33,108 nucleotides of DNA, taken from UBA288 sp964461885 (GTDB lineage: Archaea > Halobacteriota > Methanomicrobia > Methanomicrobiales > Methanospirillaceae). The DNA is taken from positions 1 through 33,108 of the forward strand of contig CAYWVY010000019.1 in assembly GCA_964461885.1 (NCBI GenBank). Reading direction: 5' to 3'. The notes beneath the pieces are model-generated. The model saw only the letters and a list, made by a program, of their open reading frames with translations, was not told where the DNA came from and ran no database searches. Both the position numbers and the translations under genes were made by a program. This document shows, piece by piece, positions 6,678 through 15,763 of the stretch. Every line of letters begins with the position of its first letter. Position 1 is the stretch's first letter.

Positions 6678-8923
6678 GCCAGATCCAGCACCCGCTGATC
6701 AAGCCCGGCGCCCTCGAAGCGCGCCAGTACCAGCTCGCGATCGCGATGCGGGCGCTCGACCAGAACACGATGGTCGTCCTCCCCACGGGCCTTGGCAAGA
6801 CCGCCGTGGCCCTGCTCGTCGCGGCCGCGCGCCTCAAGGAGAACGGGGAAGCGCGGGTGCTGATGCTCGCGCCGACCAAGCCACTGGCCGAGCAGCATTA
6901 CCGGTTCTTCCGCGATTTCCTCATCCTCCCTGACGACGATGCGTTCGTCCTCTTCACGGGCGAGACCCCTCCGGCGGAGCGCGTGCGGGGCTGGGAGCGG
7001 TCGCGAATCTGTTTCGCCACGCCCCAGGTGATCAAGAACGACTGCCTGGCCGGCCGGTACTCGCTCGAGGACGTGGCCCTCCTCGTCGTGGACGAGTGCC
7101 ACCGGGCCGTCGGCAACTACGCCTACACCTTCCTCGCCGAATGGTATGCGAAGACATCCGCCCACCCCCTGGTCCTCGCGATGACCGCGTCCCCCGGCGG
7201 GGATGCCGAGAAGGTCCGCGCGGTCTGCACCGTGCTCGGGATCGACCGGGTCGAGACCCGGGTCGAGACCGACCCCGATGTGGCGCCGTACGTCCACGAA
7301 CGGACCCTGGAGTTCGTAAAGGTCGACCTTCCCGCCGAGCTCGTCGACGCCCGCGCGCGGATGCACCTCCTCCTCGACAACCGCCTTGAGACCCTCCGGC
7401 GACTCGGCTTTCCCGCACCCGAGCGGGAGCGGCTCTCGATGAAGACCCTGAACTACCTGAACGCGCTGATCCAGGAGCGGATCGCTGACCGCGATCCGGC
7501 CGCCTTCCAGGCCGCATCTGTCCAGGCTGAGCTGATGAAGCTCCGCCACGGGCTCACCCTCTGCGAATCGCAGGGATCGGCAGTCCTCGCCCGCTTTCTC
7601 GAGCGACTCGCCATCGACGGCGCCTCGGAGGCGGGAAGCAAGGCGAGCCAGCGGCTCGCGGCGGACCCCGTCTTTGGCGAGCTCGTGGCCACGGCCCGGT
7701 CCTGGGAGGGGGAGCTCCACCCGAAGTTCCCTCTCGTCCGGGCCGTGGTCGAGGAGCAGCTCCGGGAGGACCCGGCGAGCCGGATCATCGTCTTCGCCTC
7801 GTACCGGGACACGGTCCAGCAGCTCGCGGCCCATCTCTCGGCCTGTGGGATCCCGTCCGAGCGCTTCGTGGGTCAGGCCTCGCGCGATACGGAGAAGGGG
7901 CTCTCGCAGAAGCAGCAGATCGACGCGCTCCGCCGGTTTCGGGCCGGCGAGTTCCGCGTGCTCGTGGCGACCTCGGTCGGCGAAGAAGGGCTCGATATCC
8001 CCTCGACCGACCTTGTGATCTTCTATGAGGCAGTCCCCTCCGAGATCCGATCGATCCAGCGCAAGGGCCGGACCGGCCGCTCGGGCACGGGCAGGATCGT
8101 TGTCATGGTCACGAAAGGGACCGCGGACGAGACCTACCGCTACATCTCGCAGTCGCGCGAGCGGTCCATGCAGAAAGGGCTGGTGCGGATGCGGACCCCG
8201 GATTCCCCGGCACGTCAGACCGAGCTCGCGACCGGCGACCCCCCTGTCGAGGATCCGCTCCAGCAGCGGCTCGCGGGGTTCCTTCCCGACGGCCCGTCCG
8301 TCATCGCGGACGACCGCGAGACTCCCTCGCGCGTGGTCGAGGCCCTCCGGCTCGCGGGCGCCGCCCTGGAGATCGCCCATCTCGAGAACGGCGACTATGC
8401 TATCGGCGACCGAATCCTGGTCGAGCGCAAGACTGCGCGCGATTTCGTGGACACGCTCGTCGAGCGCGACCTGCTCGGGCAGCTCCGCGCGCTCGCGGAT
8501 GCCGCCCCGAAACCGATCCTGATCATCGAAGGGGGTGACCTCTACGGCCACCGGCAGATCCATCCGAACGCGATCCGGGGAGCGCTCGCCGCCATCACGG
8601 TCGATATGGGGATCACGCTCCTGTACACGGCCGACGAGCGCGAGACCGCAGACTTTCTCCTCGTGCTCGCGCGGCGCGAGGAGGGCGTACGGGGCGAGCG
8701 GATCGCTCACCCGCGAAAGTCACACAGGTCCGTCCGCGAGCAGCAGGAGTACGTGCTCTCCGCGTTTCCTGAGGTCGGGCCGCGGACTGCGCGGGCCCTC
8801 CTCGAGGCCTTCGGTTCGCTCATCGGCGTGCTCTCGGCCGAACCAGCCGCCCTCGAGGCCGTGCCGGGTGTCGGAGCGAAGACGGCCGCGCGGATCTACG
8901 AGTTCGTCCGGCAGGGCTACTGA
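6674..8923 (+). CDS. hef: Hef: SF2 helicase / XPF-family structure-specific nuclease
   Basis: Archaeal fork-repair enzyme of 749 residues. The N-terminal DExD/H helicase has motif I PTGLGKT (37-43), motif II DECH (140-143), motif III TAS (about 171), and motifs V/VI ATSVGEEGLDIP (432-443) and QRKGRTGRSG (462-471). The C-terminal XPF/ERCC4 nuclease has DDRE (546-549) and GDYAIGDRILVERKTARDF, with the catalytic ERK at 584-586. A tandem helix-hairpin-helix region ends the protein (FPEVGPRTARALLEAFGS; VPGVGAKTAARI). Domain order and length match Euryarchaeal Hef, the FANCM-like protein that processes stalled forks. Its start overlaps the glyS stop. Confidence 0.96.
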   Translation: MSQIQHPLIKPGALEARQYQLAIAMRALDQNTMVVLPTGLGKTAVALLVAAARLKENGEARVLMLAPTKPLAEQHYRFFRDFLILPDDDAFVLFTGETPPAERVRGWERSRICFATPQVIKNDCLAGRYSLEDVALLVVDECHRAVGNYAYTFLAEWYAKTSAHPLVLAMTASPGGDAEKVRAVCTVLGIDRVETRVETDPDVAPYVHERTLEFVKVDLPAELVDARARMHLLLDNRLETLRRLGFPAPERERLSMKTLNYLNALIQERIADRDPAAFQAASVQAELMKLRHGLTLCESQGSAVLARFLERLAIDGASEAGSKASQRLAADPVFGELVATARSWEGELHPKFPLVRAVVEEQLREDPASRIIVFASYRDTVQQLAAHLSACGIPSERFVGQASRDTEKGLSQKQQIDALRRFRAGEFRVLVATSVGEEGLDIPSTDLVIFYEAVPSEIRSIQRKGRTGRSGTGRIVVMVTKGTADETYRYISQSRERSMQKGLVRMRTPDSPARQTELATGDPPVEDPLQQRLAGFLPDGPSVIADDRETPSRVVEALRLAGAALEIAHLENGDYAIGDRILVERKTARDFVDTLVERDLLGQLRALADAAPKPILIIEGGDLYGHRQIHPNAIRGALAAITVDMGITLLYTADERETADFLLVLARREEGVRGERIAHPRKSHRSVREQQEYVLSAFPEVGPRTARALLEAFGSLIGVLSAEPAALEAVPGVGAKTAARIYEFVRQGY

Positions 8924-9271
8924 TCAGTGAAGGAGGCGCCAGCCGATCCGCACGCACTCCATGAGGGTTCGGCACCGCTCGGGATCGGGCTCGGTCCGGG
9001 CCCGCTGGAGCAGGCACGCGAGCGTGGCGCCGAGCTCGTCGGCAAGGGGGCCGATTGCCGTTGGGGATGGGGACGGGCCGGGCGCGGCTGTCGGTTCTGT
9101 CGGCCCGGGGTCTGTCGCGGCCTCCTCGTGAGTCCCCCGGGCTGCGCAGACCACGCAGCTCGTTTCACCCTTCACCTCGAAGAGCGGACAACCGCAGTCA
9201 GGGCAGGCTCTGGCCAGCATGCGCGCGCCGTGCAGGAGATGTTCGGCCATAATCTCGTCGTCACTTGTCAT
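8924..9271 (-). CDS. Sjogren's syndrome/scleroderma autoantigen 1 (p27) family zinc-ribbon protein
   Basis: 115 residues with the conserved N-terminal signature MAEHLLHGARMLARACPDCG, then CPLFEVKGETSCVVC: two CxxC pairs that would bind one zinc ion. A Pro/Ala/Thr-rich linker at about 50-72 separates this from a helical C-terminus (residues 75-115). Function in archaea is unknown. The start at 9271 is kept because relatives carry a short segment before IMAE. However, the TATA-like ttataag at about 9287-9293 would place transcription near 9262, which instead favours the ATG at 9250. Its stop codon directly abuts the stop of hef (TGATCA, 8921-8926), leaving no spacer. Confidence 0.85.
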   Translation of the reverse strand: MTSDDEIMAEHLLHGARMLARACPDCGCPLFEVKGETSCVVCAARGTHEEAATDPGPTEPTAAPGPSPSPTAIGPLADELGATLACLLQRARTEPDPERCRTLMECVRIGWRLLH

Positions 9272-9283
9272 CCCACAGTGGTA

Positions 9284-9300
9284 GGCTTATAAACATATTT
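9284..9300. promoter_or_regulatory. Bidirectional TATA region between the p27-family gene and UPF0147
   Basis: gcttataaacatattt is TATA-like on both strands. To the right, transcription would start near 9315 and leave a leader with GGGGGAA (about 9334-9340) before the ATG at 9349. To the left it serves the zinc-ribbon gene. Confidence 0.5.
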
Positions 9301-9348
9301 ATGCCTGTATGGGCTACCTGTCAGAACGTACCAGGGGGAACCGAGAGA

Positions 9349-9612
9349 ATGACCGCTCAGGACCAACAGATCGGCACCTGTATTCAGATGCTCCAGCACA
9401 TAACGGAAGACTCCTCCATCCCGCGAAACATTCGCCGGGTCGCCGACGAGACGCGTAGCATTCTGCTCGACACCTCGAAACCCGCCGGGCTCCGCACGGC
9501 TACCGCGATCTCAAAGATCGACGAGATCAGCAACGACCCGAACATGCCCGTCCATGCCCGGACCCGGATCTGGGAACTGGTCTCCCAGCTCGAGTCCATC
9601 CCGCTCGACTGA
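9349..9612 (+). CDS. UPF0147 family protein
   Basis: 87-residue all-helical archaeal protein of unknown function. It matches UPF0147 throughout: IQMLQHITEDSSIPRNIRR, then AISKIDEISNDPNMPVHART and a short C-terminal helix. Start at the ATG at 9349, preceded by a GGGGGAA ribosome binding site with about 8-9 bases of spacing; a longer frame from 9265 has no support. It is expressed divergently from the p27-family protein and followed by a strong hairpin at 9660-9689. Confidence 0.92.
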   Translation: MTAQDQQIGTCIQMLQHITEDSSIPRNIRRVADETRSILLDTSKPAGLRTATAISKIDEISNDPNMPVHARTRIWELVSQLESIPLD

Positions 9613-9659
9613 TCGGCCTGTCACCCGCCGCGCGATCCGGAGACAATATCCCGGCACGC

Positions 9660-9706
9660 GTTCCCGGAGGGGCAGGGCCTTCCGGGAACACGCGCCGCTC
9701 ATTTTT
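9660..9706 (+). terminator. Hairpin plus T-run after UPF0147
   Basis: GTTCCCGGA (9660-9668) and TCCGGGAAC (9681-9689) form a perfect 9-bp stem with a 12-base loop, followed by T5 at 9702-9706. Archaeal termination depends mainly on the T-run, so the hairpin may serve mRNA stability. Confidence 0.5.
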
Positions 9707-9735
9707 CCATCGCAATCGTCCCGTGTGCCGGTTGA

Positions 9736-9752
9736 ATCCGGGCATCCCGGAT
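9736..9752. repeat. Perfect 7-bp inverted repeat upstream of the RND gene
   Basis: ATCCGGG, a 3-base spacer, then CCCGGAT. It lies about 50 bases before the TATA-like actttatac (9798-9806) of the RND gene. It could be an operator or only a hairpin; nothing in the sequence decides. Confidence 0.35.
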
Positions 9753-9843
9753 CGCCCGGTCCGGGAGAGCGAGCCGACAGCCTGACGCGGCATCCCACTT
9801 TATACCCGCGCCGGTCGAATTGATAGGGCAAGGAGACCCCCCC

Positions 9844-12108
9844 GTGAAGGCCCCCTTTGAAGCCGTCGCGTCCGCCATCAATCACCGTCCCCACACCGTG
9901 CTGATCGTACTTGCGGTAGCCATCCTGCTCGCGCTCGTCGGCACGAGCATGATCTCGATGGCGACCGGATCCGAGACCTACCTGGACGAGGACACGCCCC
10001 GGGGTATGCTGCTCGCCAAGTACTCGGAGACCTTCCAGTCGGACGCGATGCTGGTCCTCATCGAGGCCGACGACGTATTGAACCCGGCCGTCCTCGCCTA
10101 CATCGACCGGCTCCAGTCCGAGATCCGGGCCGAGGCGCACGTCGCCTCCGTCGCTTCGGTCGTGGACATGATCCGGCAGTCGAACGGCGGGGCGCTACCG
10201 ACTTCGACGGCCGAGATCGCCGCGGCGCAGGAGCGGGTGCCGAAAGAGGTTCTCGCCCGCTATCTGCCGTCGCGGACCATGACCATCTCGGCCGTCGGGC
10301 TCGATCCCGGGCTCACGGAATCTGCCCAGTTCTCGCTCCTCGACTCGATCAAGGAGCGGGTCCGACTCTCAAACCCCCCACCCGGCGTGACCGTGACCGT
10401 GACGGGCAACGCCGCGTTCAGCCAGGAGATGGGAGAGGAGATGGGCGGCTCCATGGGCATGCTGATCGGGGCCGCCCTGCTGCTGATGGTGATCGCGGTC
10501 GGTCTCCTCTTCGGCCACGTCCGACACCGTTTCCTGTCGGTCGGGATCGTCGCGACCGGCCTGATCCTGACCTTCGGGATCGTCGGGTGGTCGGGGCTGC
10601 AGATCAACATGGCCACGATCGCCGCCTTCCCCGTCCTCATCGGGATCGGGATCGACTACGCGATCCAGTTCCACTCCCGCTTCGACGAGGAGGCCAGGCG
10701 GGCAACGCTCCCCGAGGCCGTCCGCCTCACCGTGACCCGCTCGGGGCCGTCGATCCTCTATGCCATGCTCGCAACGTCGATGGGGTTCATCGCTCTCTGG
10801 GTTTCGCCCCTGCCGATGATCCGTTCGTTCGGCGTGGTCTGCACGATCGGGGTGATGGCCTGCTACCTCGTCGCCCTGGTCTCGGTGCCGGCCGTCGGCC
10901 TACTCACGAATTACCGGCCGAAGGCGATCCCCCACGGCACGACCAGGACCGGGAGCGAGAAGCCGTCCGTTGAGGAGACCTACAACACCCTGCTCGGCAG
11001 GGTCGCCTTGAAGGTTGCCCACCACCCTGTCCCGGTCCTGGTCGTGGTCGGCCTGATCGCGCTCGTCGGGTTCTCCCTCGACGGGCAGATCCCGATATCG
11101 ACCGACGAGGACACCTTCGTGCCCAAAGACATGCCGGCCCTGGTCAACCTGGAGAAGGTGAGCCGGACCATGGGCTCGACCGCGTCCACGCCTATCTTCG
11201 TCCGGGGCGACGGCGTCCTCTCGCCCGAGGCGATCGAGTGGATGCACGAGTTCCAGGAGTACGAACTCTCGCACAACCCGAACATGCTCGGCGCGACATC
11301 GATCGCAACCGCGATCGTCCAGGCGAACGGAGGCGCCCTGCCCACGACGCAGAGCGAGGTCAATGCGGCCCTTGCCCGGATCCCCGAGGCGACGCAGCGG
11401 CAGTTCATCTCCGGGTCGACCGAGGCCGTGATCTCATTCTCCACGGTCGAGATGTCGAGCAACCAGGGGCGGTCCATGATTGAGCAGCTCCAGAAGGACC
11501 TCTCCTGGATGGCGCCGCCTCCCGGGATCACTGCGACCGTCACCGGCCAGGGCGAGATGTTCACGAACCTGATCCGGGAGATCGAGGACGGCAAGATCAC
11601 CATGACCCTGCTCGCCTTCGGCATGATCTTCGGCTTCCTCCTGCTTGTGTACCGGCGCGTGGGCAAAGCCATCACCCCGCTCGTGCCGATCGCGTTTATC
11701 GTCGGCTGGAACGGCCTGATCATGTACGTGCTCGGGATCGACTACACGCCCCTCACCGCGGTCCTGGGGTCGATGTCGATCGGGATCGCCTCCGAGTACA
11801 CGATCGTGATGATGGAGCGATGCTACGAGGAGTGGGACGAGGGCCACAGCCTCTTCGGCGGGATCGTCCACTCGATCCGGCAGATCGGGACCGCGATCAC
11901 GGTCTCGGGGCTCTGCACGGTCTTCGGCTTCTCGGCCCTGGTCCTCTCGACGTTCAACATCGTCTCGAACTTCGGGGTCGTGACAGTCATCGCGGTCGCG
12001 TTCTCCATCATCGGCGCCATCACGGTCATGCCGGCCGTGCTCGCCCTGGTCGGTGCACGGGGCCGGCACGCGGCGAATCATGTTGCGGCCGAGCCGCCGG
12101 CGGCCTGA
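9844..12108 (+). CDS. RND superfamily (MMPL/HAE3-type) exporter
   Basis: Inner-membrane, proton-driven transporter of about 754 residues with the RND two-fold repeat. Each half has one N-terminal membrane helix, a large extracytoplasmic loop, then five helices. The first repeat carries IGIGIDYAIQFHSRFDEEAR, the second GIASEYTIVMMERCYEE; these helix-4-like segments hold the Asp/Glu-Tyr relay. The loops contain duplicated ANGGALPT stretches, confirming internal duplication. The start is taken as GTG at 9844 with AGGAG (9831-9835) eight bases ahead; an upstream TTG at 9820 lacks a binding site. No membrane-fusion partner is adjacent, as is usual for the HAE3/MmpL-like archaeal group, whose cargo (possibly lipid or hydrophobic compounds) is unknown. 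Confidence 0.9.
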   Translation: MKAPFEAVASAINHRPHTVLIVLAVAILLALVGTSMISMATGSETYLDEDTPRGMLLAKYSETFQSDAMLVLIEADDVLNPAVLAYIDRLQSEIRAEAHVASVASVVDMIRQSNGGALPTSTAEIAAAQERVPKEVLARYLPSRTMTISAVGLDPGLTESAQFSLLDSIKERVRLSNPPPGVTVTVTGNAAFSQEMGEEMGGSMGMLIGAALLLMVIAVGLLFGHVRHRFLSVGIVATGLILTFGIVGWSGLQINMATIAAFPVLIGIGIDYAIQFHSRFDEEARRATLPEAVRLTVTRSGPSILYAMLATSMGFIALWVSPLPMIRSFGVVCTIGVMACYLVALVSVPAVGLLTNYRPKAIPHGTTRTGSEKPSVEETYNTLLGRVALKVAHHPVPVLVVVGLIALVGFSLDGQIPISTDEDTFVPKDMPALVNLEKVSRTMGSTASTPIFVRGDGVLSPEAIEWMHEFQEYELSHNPNMLGATSIATAIVQANGGALPTTQSEVNAALARIPEATQRQFISGSTEAVISFSTVEMSSNQGRSMIEQLQKDLSWMAPPPGITATVTGQGEMFTNLIREIEDGKITMTLLAFGMIFGFLLLVYRRVGKAITPLVPIAFIVGWNGLIMYVLGIDYTPLTAVLGSMSIGIASEYTIVMMERCYEEWDEGHSLFGGIVHSIRQIGTAITVSGLCTVFGFSALVLSTFNIVSNFGVVTVIAVAFSIIGAITVMPAVLALVGARGRHAANHVAAEPPAA

Positions 12109-12119
12109 CGGGGCCGTTT

Positions 12120-12533
12120 TCAGCCGGTCACGGTCACGGTCACCCGGCGTGACCGCGAGGGCCTGACGTCGAGCTCGAGCAGGACCACCTGCTGCCAGGT
12201 GCCGAGCAGGAGCCGGCCGTCCCGGAACGGGATCGAGAGGGACGGCCCGACGAGCGCGGCCCGGACATGCGACCGTCCGTTGCCGTCGCCCCAGGCCCGG
12301 TCGTGGGCGTACGCGCTGTCGCGCGGCGCGATGACATCCAGGGCACGGGCCAGGTCTTCAAGCACCCCCGGCTCGTACTCGATCGTGGTCACGGCGGCCG
12401 TCGAACCGCCGACAAAGACGTTCGCGAGGCCGGACACGAGGCCGCTCTCCGCAACGGCTCCGGCTACCTCCGCCGTCAGGTCGACGACCTCGCCCTCGCC
12501 GCGGGTCTGCACGGCTACCTCCTTCTGGAACAT
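12120..12533 (-). CDS. YjbQ / UPF0047 family protein
   Basis: 137-residue single-domain protein with the YjbQ pattern: RGEGEVVDLTAEV near the N-terminus, then VGGSTAAVTTIEYEPG, and the C-terminal LLLGTWQQVVLLELDVRPRS-like end that closes the fold. Some relatives complement thiamine phosphate synthase mutants, but the physiological role is open. Start at ATG 12533 (MFQKEVAV); an in-frame ATG 36 bases upstream is possible. It converges on the RND gene 11 bases away and diverges from the unrecognised protein at 12645. ctatag (about 12605-12610) could serve as a TATA element for either side. Confidence 0.9.
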   Translation of the reverse strand: MFQKEVAVQTRGEGEVVDLTAEVAGAVAESGLVSGLANVFVGGSTAAVTTIEYEPGVLEDLARALDVIAPRDSAYAHDRAWGDGNGRSHVRAALVGPSLSIPFRDGRLLLGTWQQVVLLELDVRPSRSRRVTVTVTG

Positions 12534-12644
12534 TTGCGCACCGCTGATGGTTGAGCCGTGCGGGAGCATGCATCTGCCGGTCCTCTGCGCCGTTCGAAGC
12601 CTTTCTATAGCATAAGGAAAGATCAGTTCCGAGAGCCGGCGCGT

Positions 12645-14594
12645 ATGACGCAGAAAACCGAGATCGTCGCCGAACTGGCCGAGCAGGCCGTTCTCCTCCC
12701 AATGCTCGTCCAGCGGGGGCTCCTCGCGAACGAACAGGCCAAGTACTACTTCTCCCTGCTCCAGACCGCGCGGCAGCAGGCAGAGCACCCGGAACGGGCT
12801 GTTCCGGTTCTTCGCATCGAGCGGGAGGCCGCCGGGATCACGGACGCTGCGCTCGACGGGGTCGTGCCGGGAACGGCGCAGATCGGGGACGGCCTGTACC
12901 GCATCCCCCACCTTGGTCGCATCCTCGAGGGGATCCGGGAAGCGATCGACGAGATGCTCCGGCCGCTCGTCGCATCGGGCATGCCCAACGCCGACGCCCT
13001 CGACGCGCGACGGACGGCACTCGCCGGCTCGCTCCAGGTACGGGCCGCGGACGAGATCGAACGGGCAGGGATCGGCGCTCTGACGCTCGGGGGCCGGTCG
13101 TCCGCGGACAGCCTCCACCTCCTCGTGATGGACCTCCACCGGGGCCTCAACGCCCTCCTCGAACGCCTCGCCGGAGAGACGATCGATGGCGCGCAGGCGT
13201 ACATGCTCGGCGACGGCGACGGCGACCGCGAGCTCGTCCGCGCCTTCATGCGCGGACTGAACCGGACCGCGCCTCTCCGGTTCGACCATCCGGGCCTCGG
13301 CACCACTGCGACTCGCGCAGGCGACCGGCTCGTCATCCAGAACGATATCGGCATGACGGAGGCGCACGTCCTCGTGATCGCGGTCGTTCAGCATGCGGTC
13401 ACGATCACCTACACGGATGTGCACATGCCCCGGGTCGCCTTTTTTCAGTCGCTCTTTGACGACTGGGAGGTCACGTGGTCGGAAACGCTCTCGCGGAGTG
13501 AAATCAAATCCGCGGAGAGCGGGGGCTACTATCTCTCGGTAGGGAAGTTCAATGCTTCCGACTATGACCGCTGCGCCGCGTTTCTCGACCACCTCGGGTC
13601 GCGCCTGGTCTTCCTGATCGACTGGAACAAGGCGCGCAAGCGGCTCCGTCCCTTCCTCTCCAACAGGGACGCGACGGCCGTCCTCCGCGAGGCTGCGGCC
13701 GCCGGGGTCGGCCACCGCGGGTTCCTTGAACTCGGCGGCGATCGCCTGATCTATTCGGCACTCGACCCCGCGGCGCGGGTTCCTCCCCTGTTCGGCCGCC
13801 CCCTCCACCTGCACCTCGGGCGCCAGAAGACGATGGAATACTTGGCCTGGGTTCTCAGGACGGCCGCCGAAGGGCTGCTGCGGGGCGAGCCGCACGCACT
13901 CCTCCAGGACCGCTGCCGGGCCGAGCTCCTCCGGTACATCCGGCCGGCCCGGTCGGAACTCCTTGAGCGGTGTGCGGCCCATGCCGCCCTTGTGGTCGAT
14001 GTGAGCCTGGAACTCCAGGCCCTGGTATCCTCCCTCCGGCCGGAAGCGTGGACGGGCTGCAACTATTCGTGCTCGGCGCAGAACCGGCTCCGCGAGGAGG
14101 AGGCGAGCCTCGTCCTATCCGAAGTCCGCGTCCTCGCCCACCGGACAGAGGAGAACGGGCTCTTCCCGGCCCTAATCCAGGCCCAGGACGACGCGCTCAA
14201 CGCACTTGCTGAGGGCTGCCATTATGCAACCCTCCTTGACGCGGGCGATCGGTACCCGGCAGGTGGTGCCGGCCTCGAGGCGATGGCCGATCTCGCGGTC
14301 ACAGTCGGCCGCGAGTTTGTCGGTGCGCTCTCGGCCGCGCAGGCCGTGTACGCGAACCAGGAATCTCCTGCTCTGCAGGAGTTCGTCGCGGCCACGAACC
14401 GGGTCATCCAGATCGGGCAGGAGAACGAGGCCGCCCGTTGGCGGACCGAACGGTCCATGCTCGCCGAGGTCCGCGAGGCCGGCTCCATCCATGTCTGGGC
14501 CGGTCTCCTCCGGGCGATCGCGGCATCGACCCGCGCTCTGGCCCGGGCCGCCTGTCTGCTCCGCGAAGGGACCCTCACCGAACCCCGTGGATGA
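12645..14594 (+). CDS. Unrecognised 649-residue protein, possibly with a PhoU-like helical C-terminus
   Basis: I do not recognise this family. Residues 1-220 are helical, with a Pro-free start (IVAELAEQAVLLPMLVQRG). Residues about 220-300 read as beta-rich (GDRLVIQNDIGMTEAHVLVI, TITYTDVHMPRVAFFQSLFD). About 300-350 holds the conserved-looking FLIDWNKARKRLRPFL. Residues 420-649 are long amphipathic helices ending in LARAACLLREGTL, somewhat like PhoU/DUF47 proteins. No signal peptide or membrane helix is evident, so it is probably cytosolic. Codon use matches the neighbours. Start ATG at 12645 has a TATA-like tctatag (12604-12610) about 35 bases ahead; a longer frame from 12558 would begin upstream of that promoter. 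It converges on the membrane protein, with six bases between the two stops. Confidence 0.85.
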   Translation: MTQKTEIVAELAEQAVLLPMLVQRGLLANEQAKYYFSLLQTARQQAEHPERAVPVLRIEREAAGITDAALDGVVPGTAQIGDGLYRIPHLGRILEGIREAIDEMLRPLVASGMPNADALDARRTALAGSLQVRAADEIERAGIGALTLGGRSSADSLHLLVMDLHRGLNALLERLAGETIDGAQAYMLGDGDGDRELVRAFMRGLNRTAPLRFDHPGLGTTATRAGDRLVIQNDIGMTEAHVLVIAVVQHAVTITYTDVHMPRVAFFQSLFDDWEVTWSETLSRSEIKSAESGGYYLSVGKFNASDYDRCAAFLDHLGSRLVFLIDWNKARKRLRPFLSNRDATAVLREAAAAGVGHRGFLELGGDRLIYSALDPAARVPPLFGRPLHLHLGRQKTMEYLAWVLRTAAEGLLRGEPHALLQDRCRAELLRYIRPARSELLERCAAHAALVVDVSLELQALVSSLRPEAWTGCNYSCSAQNRLREEEASLVLSEVRVLAHRTEENGLFPALIQAQDDALNALAEGCHYATLLDAGDRYPAGGAGLEAMADLAVTVGREFVGALSAAQAVYANQESPALQEFVAATNRVIQIGQENEAARWRTERSMLAEVREAGSIHVWAGLLRAIAASTRALARAACLLREGTLTEPRG

Positions 14595-14600
14595 GGTCTG

Positions 14601-15611
14601 TCAGGCCTGCACCCGTGTTCTGCGGAGGGATGAGAAACCCATCACCACTATGAGGTAGAAGGCGAGCGCGATCAGCAGCACCTCGAAGTAGAGGAGCAGC
14701 CACGCCATGAAGGCGGTCTCGAAGGCAAGGGGCTGGACGAAGGCCTGGACAAAGATGTTGAGCCCGCCCACCGTCAGGCTCCGCGACGCAATCAAAGAGA
14801 TCACGGGGAGGGCGACGAGCCCGGTTAGCACGGCCCCGATCCCTTCCCGCCGTGTCAGAACCTGGGGTTCGAGCATGATGAACGGCGTGATCACGGCGAC
14901 GGCCGGGACAAGTATTGGGAGGACGAAGATCTCGGACCCGACGACTTCGGGGTGGGCCTGCGCGAACGCGGTGACGGCGAAGGCGCCAACGACGACCGGA
15001 AAGAGGACGAGCATGTGGATCCCCTTCTCGGGCGCAAGTCGGAGAAAGTGGAGCAGTGCGAATGCTAAAAGCCCGCCGGCCACCGCTTCGCCGATGCCCA
15101 GCCCGGCGAGAAGCAGGAGCCCCCCGAAGACGAGGCCAGAGAACATTGAGGACATGCGGTCCGAGATCTCGTCCACGAAGAGGGCGAACGCGTACCCCAT
15201 GCCGCCCGTGAGCAGTCCGTACACAAAGAGGCTCAGGCCCGCGACGGGCCAGACAGCCACCCCCTGGAGGCCTGCGGCGTCCGCGATGAGCCGGCCGAGC
15301 CCGGTCAGGGGGTCAGGGACCAGCACGAAGAGGATTGCGAACGAGACCCCGGACGCAACCAGCGCCGCCCAGGCCTTCGACATGTGGTCGAGCGCGTACG
15401 AAAACGCGGGCAGGACGGTGAGGACAGCGAGCCCGGCGATCATGGCGAGTATGAGGAACCCCGCGCCCTCTCGCCCGACGGGAGGGATCACGTAGAGCGC
15501 CAGCGAGCATGCGAACGCAAGCAACAGCGGCACGAACTGGGCCCATCGCCCGGTTGCGCTCCGCTCGAGAACGAGCAGGATTACGGGCGCGACGAGGAGC
15601 GCCGGCGCCAC
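14601..15611 (-). CDS. Unrecognised polytopic membrane protein
   Basis: At least 336 residues, with about ten hydrophobic segments and very few charged residues between them; only the short C-terminal end is basic (SSLRRTRVQA). Family not recognised. The first codon given is GTG at 15611, but the frame stays open and hydrophobic upstream to about 15683 (CFIFFAPFLLSTSLAVLSSL), which looks like a further membrane helix. No ATG, GTG or TTG is available there, so the true N-terminus is uncertain. A TATA-like ctttatatt (about 15684-15692, minus strand) would allow transcription to start near 15662. A transporter or assembly factor is possible but unsupported. Confidence 0.8.
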   Translation of the reverse strand: MAPALLVAPVILLVLERSATGRWAQFVPLLLAFACSLALYVIPPVGREGAGFLILAMIAGLAVLTVLPAFSYALDHMSKAWAALVASGVSFAILFVLVPDPLTGLGRLIADAAGLQGVAVWPVAGLSLFVYGLLTGGMGYAFALFVDEISDRMSSMFSGLVFGGLLLLAGLGIGEAVAGGLLAFALLHFLRLAPEKGIHMLVLFPVVVGAFAVTAFAQAHPEVVGSEIFVLPILVPAVAVITPFIMLEPQVLTRREGIGAVLTGLVALPVISLIASRSLTVGGLNIFVQAFVQPLAFETAFMAWLLLYFEVLLIALAFYLIVVMGFSSLRRTRVQA

Positions 15612-15763
15612 CCAGACCCAGGACGGGTCGGGCGCCAGTGACGAGAGGACCGCGAGCGACGTGGATAAGAGAAATGGTGCAAAGAATATAAAGCATACGC
15701 TTTTGTTCCGGCCATATCCCGATCGAAGCGACCGGCGAAAAAGAAGAAAGAGGAACGAACCGG

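Noticed and set aside
6539..8710. 723-residue minus-strand open frame antisense to hef
   Set aside because: No recognisable motif, while the plus strand has all helicase and nuclease motifs. High third-position GC keeps antisense frames open.
12534..13982. Minus-strand extension of the YjbQ frame to a 620-residue protein
   Set aside because: Only the final 137 residues match YjbQ. The rest is antisense to the 649-residue gene and reads as noise.
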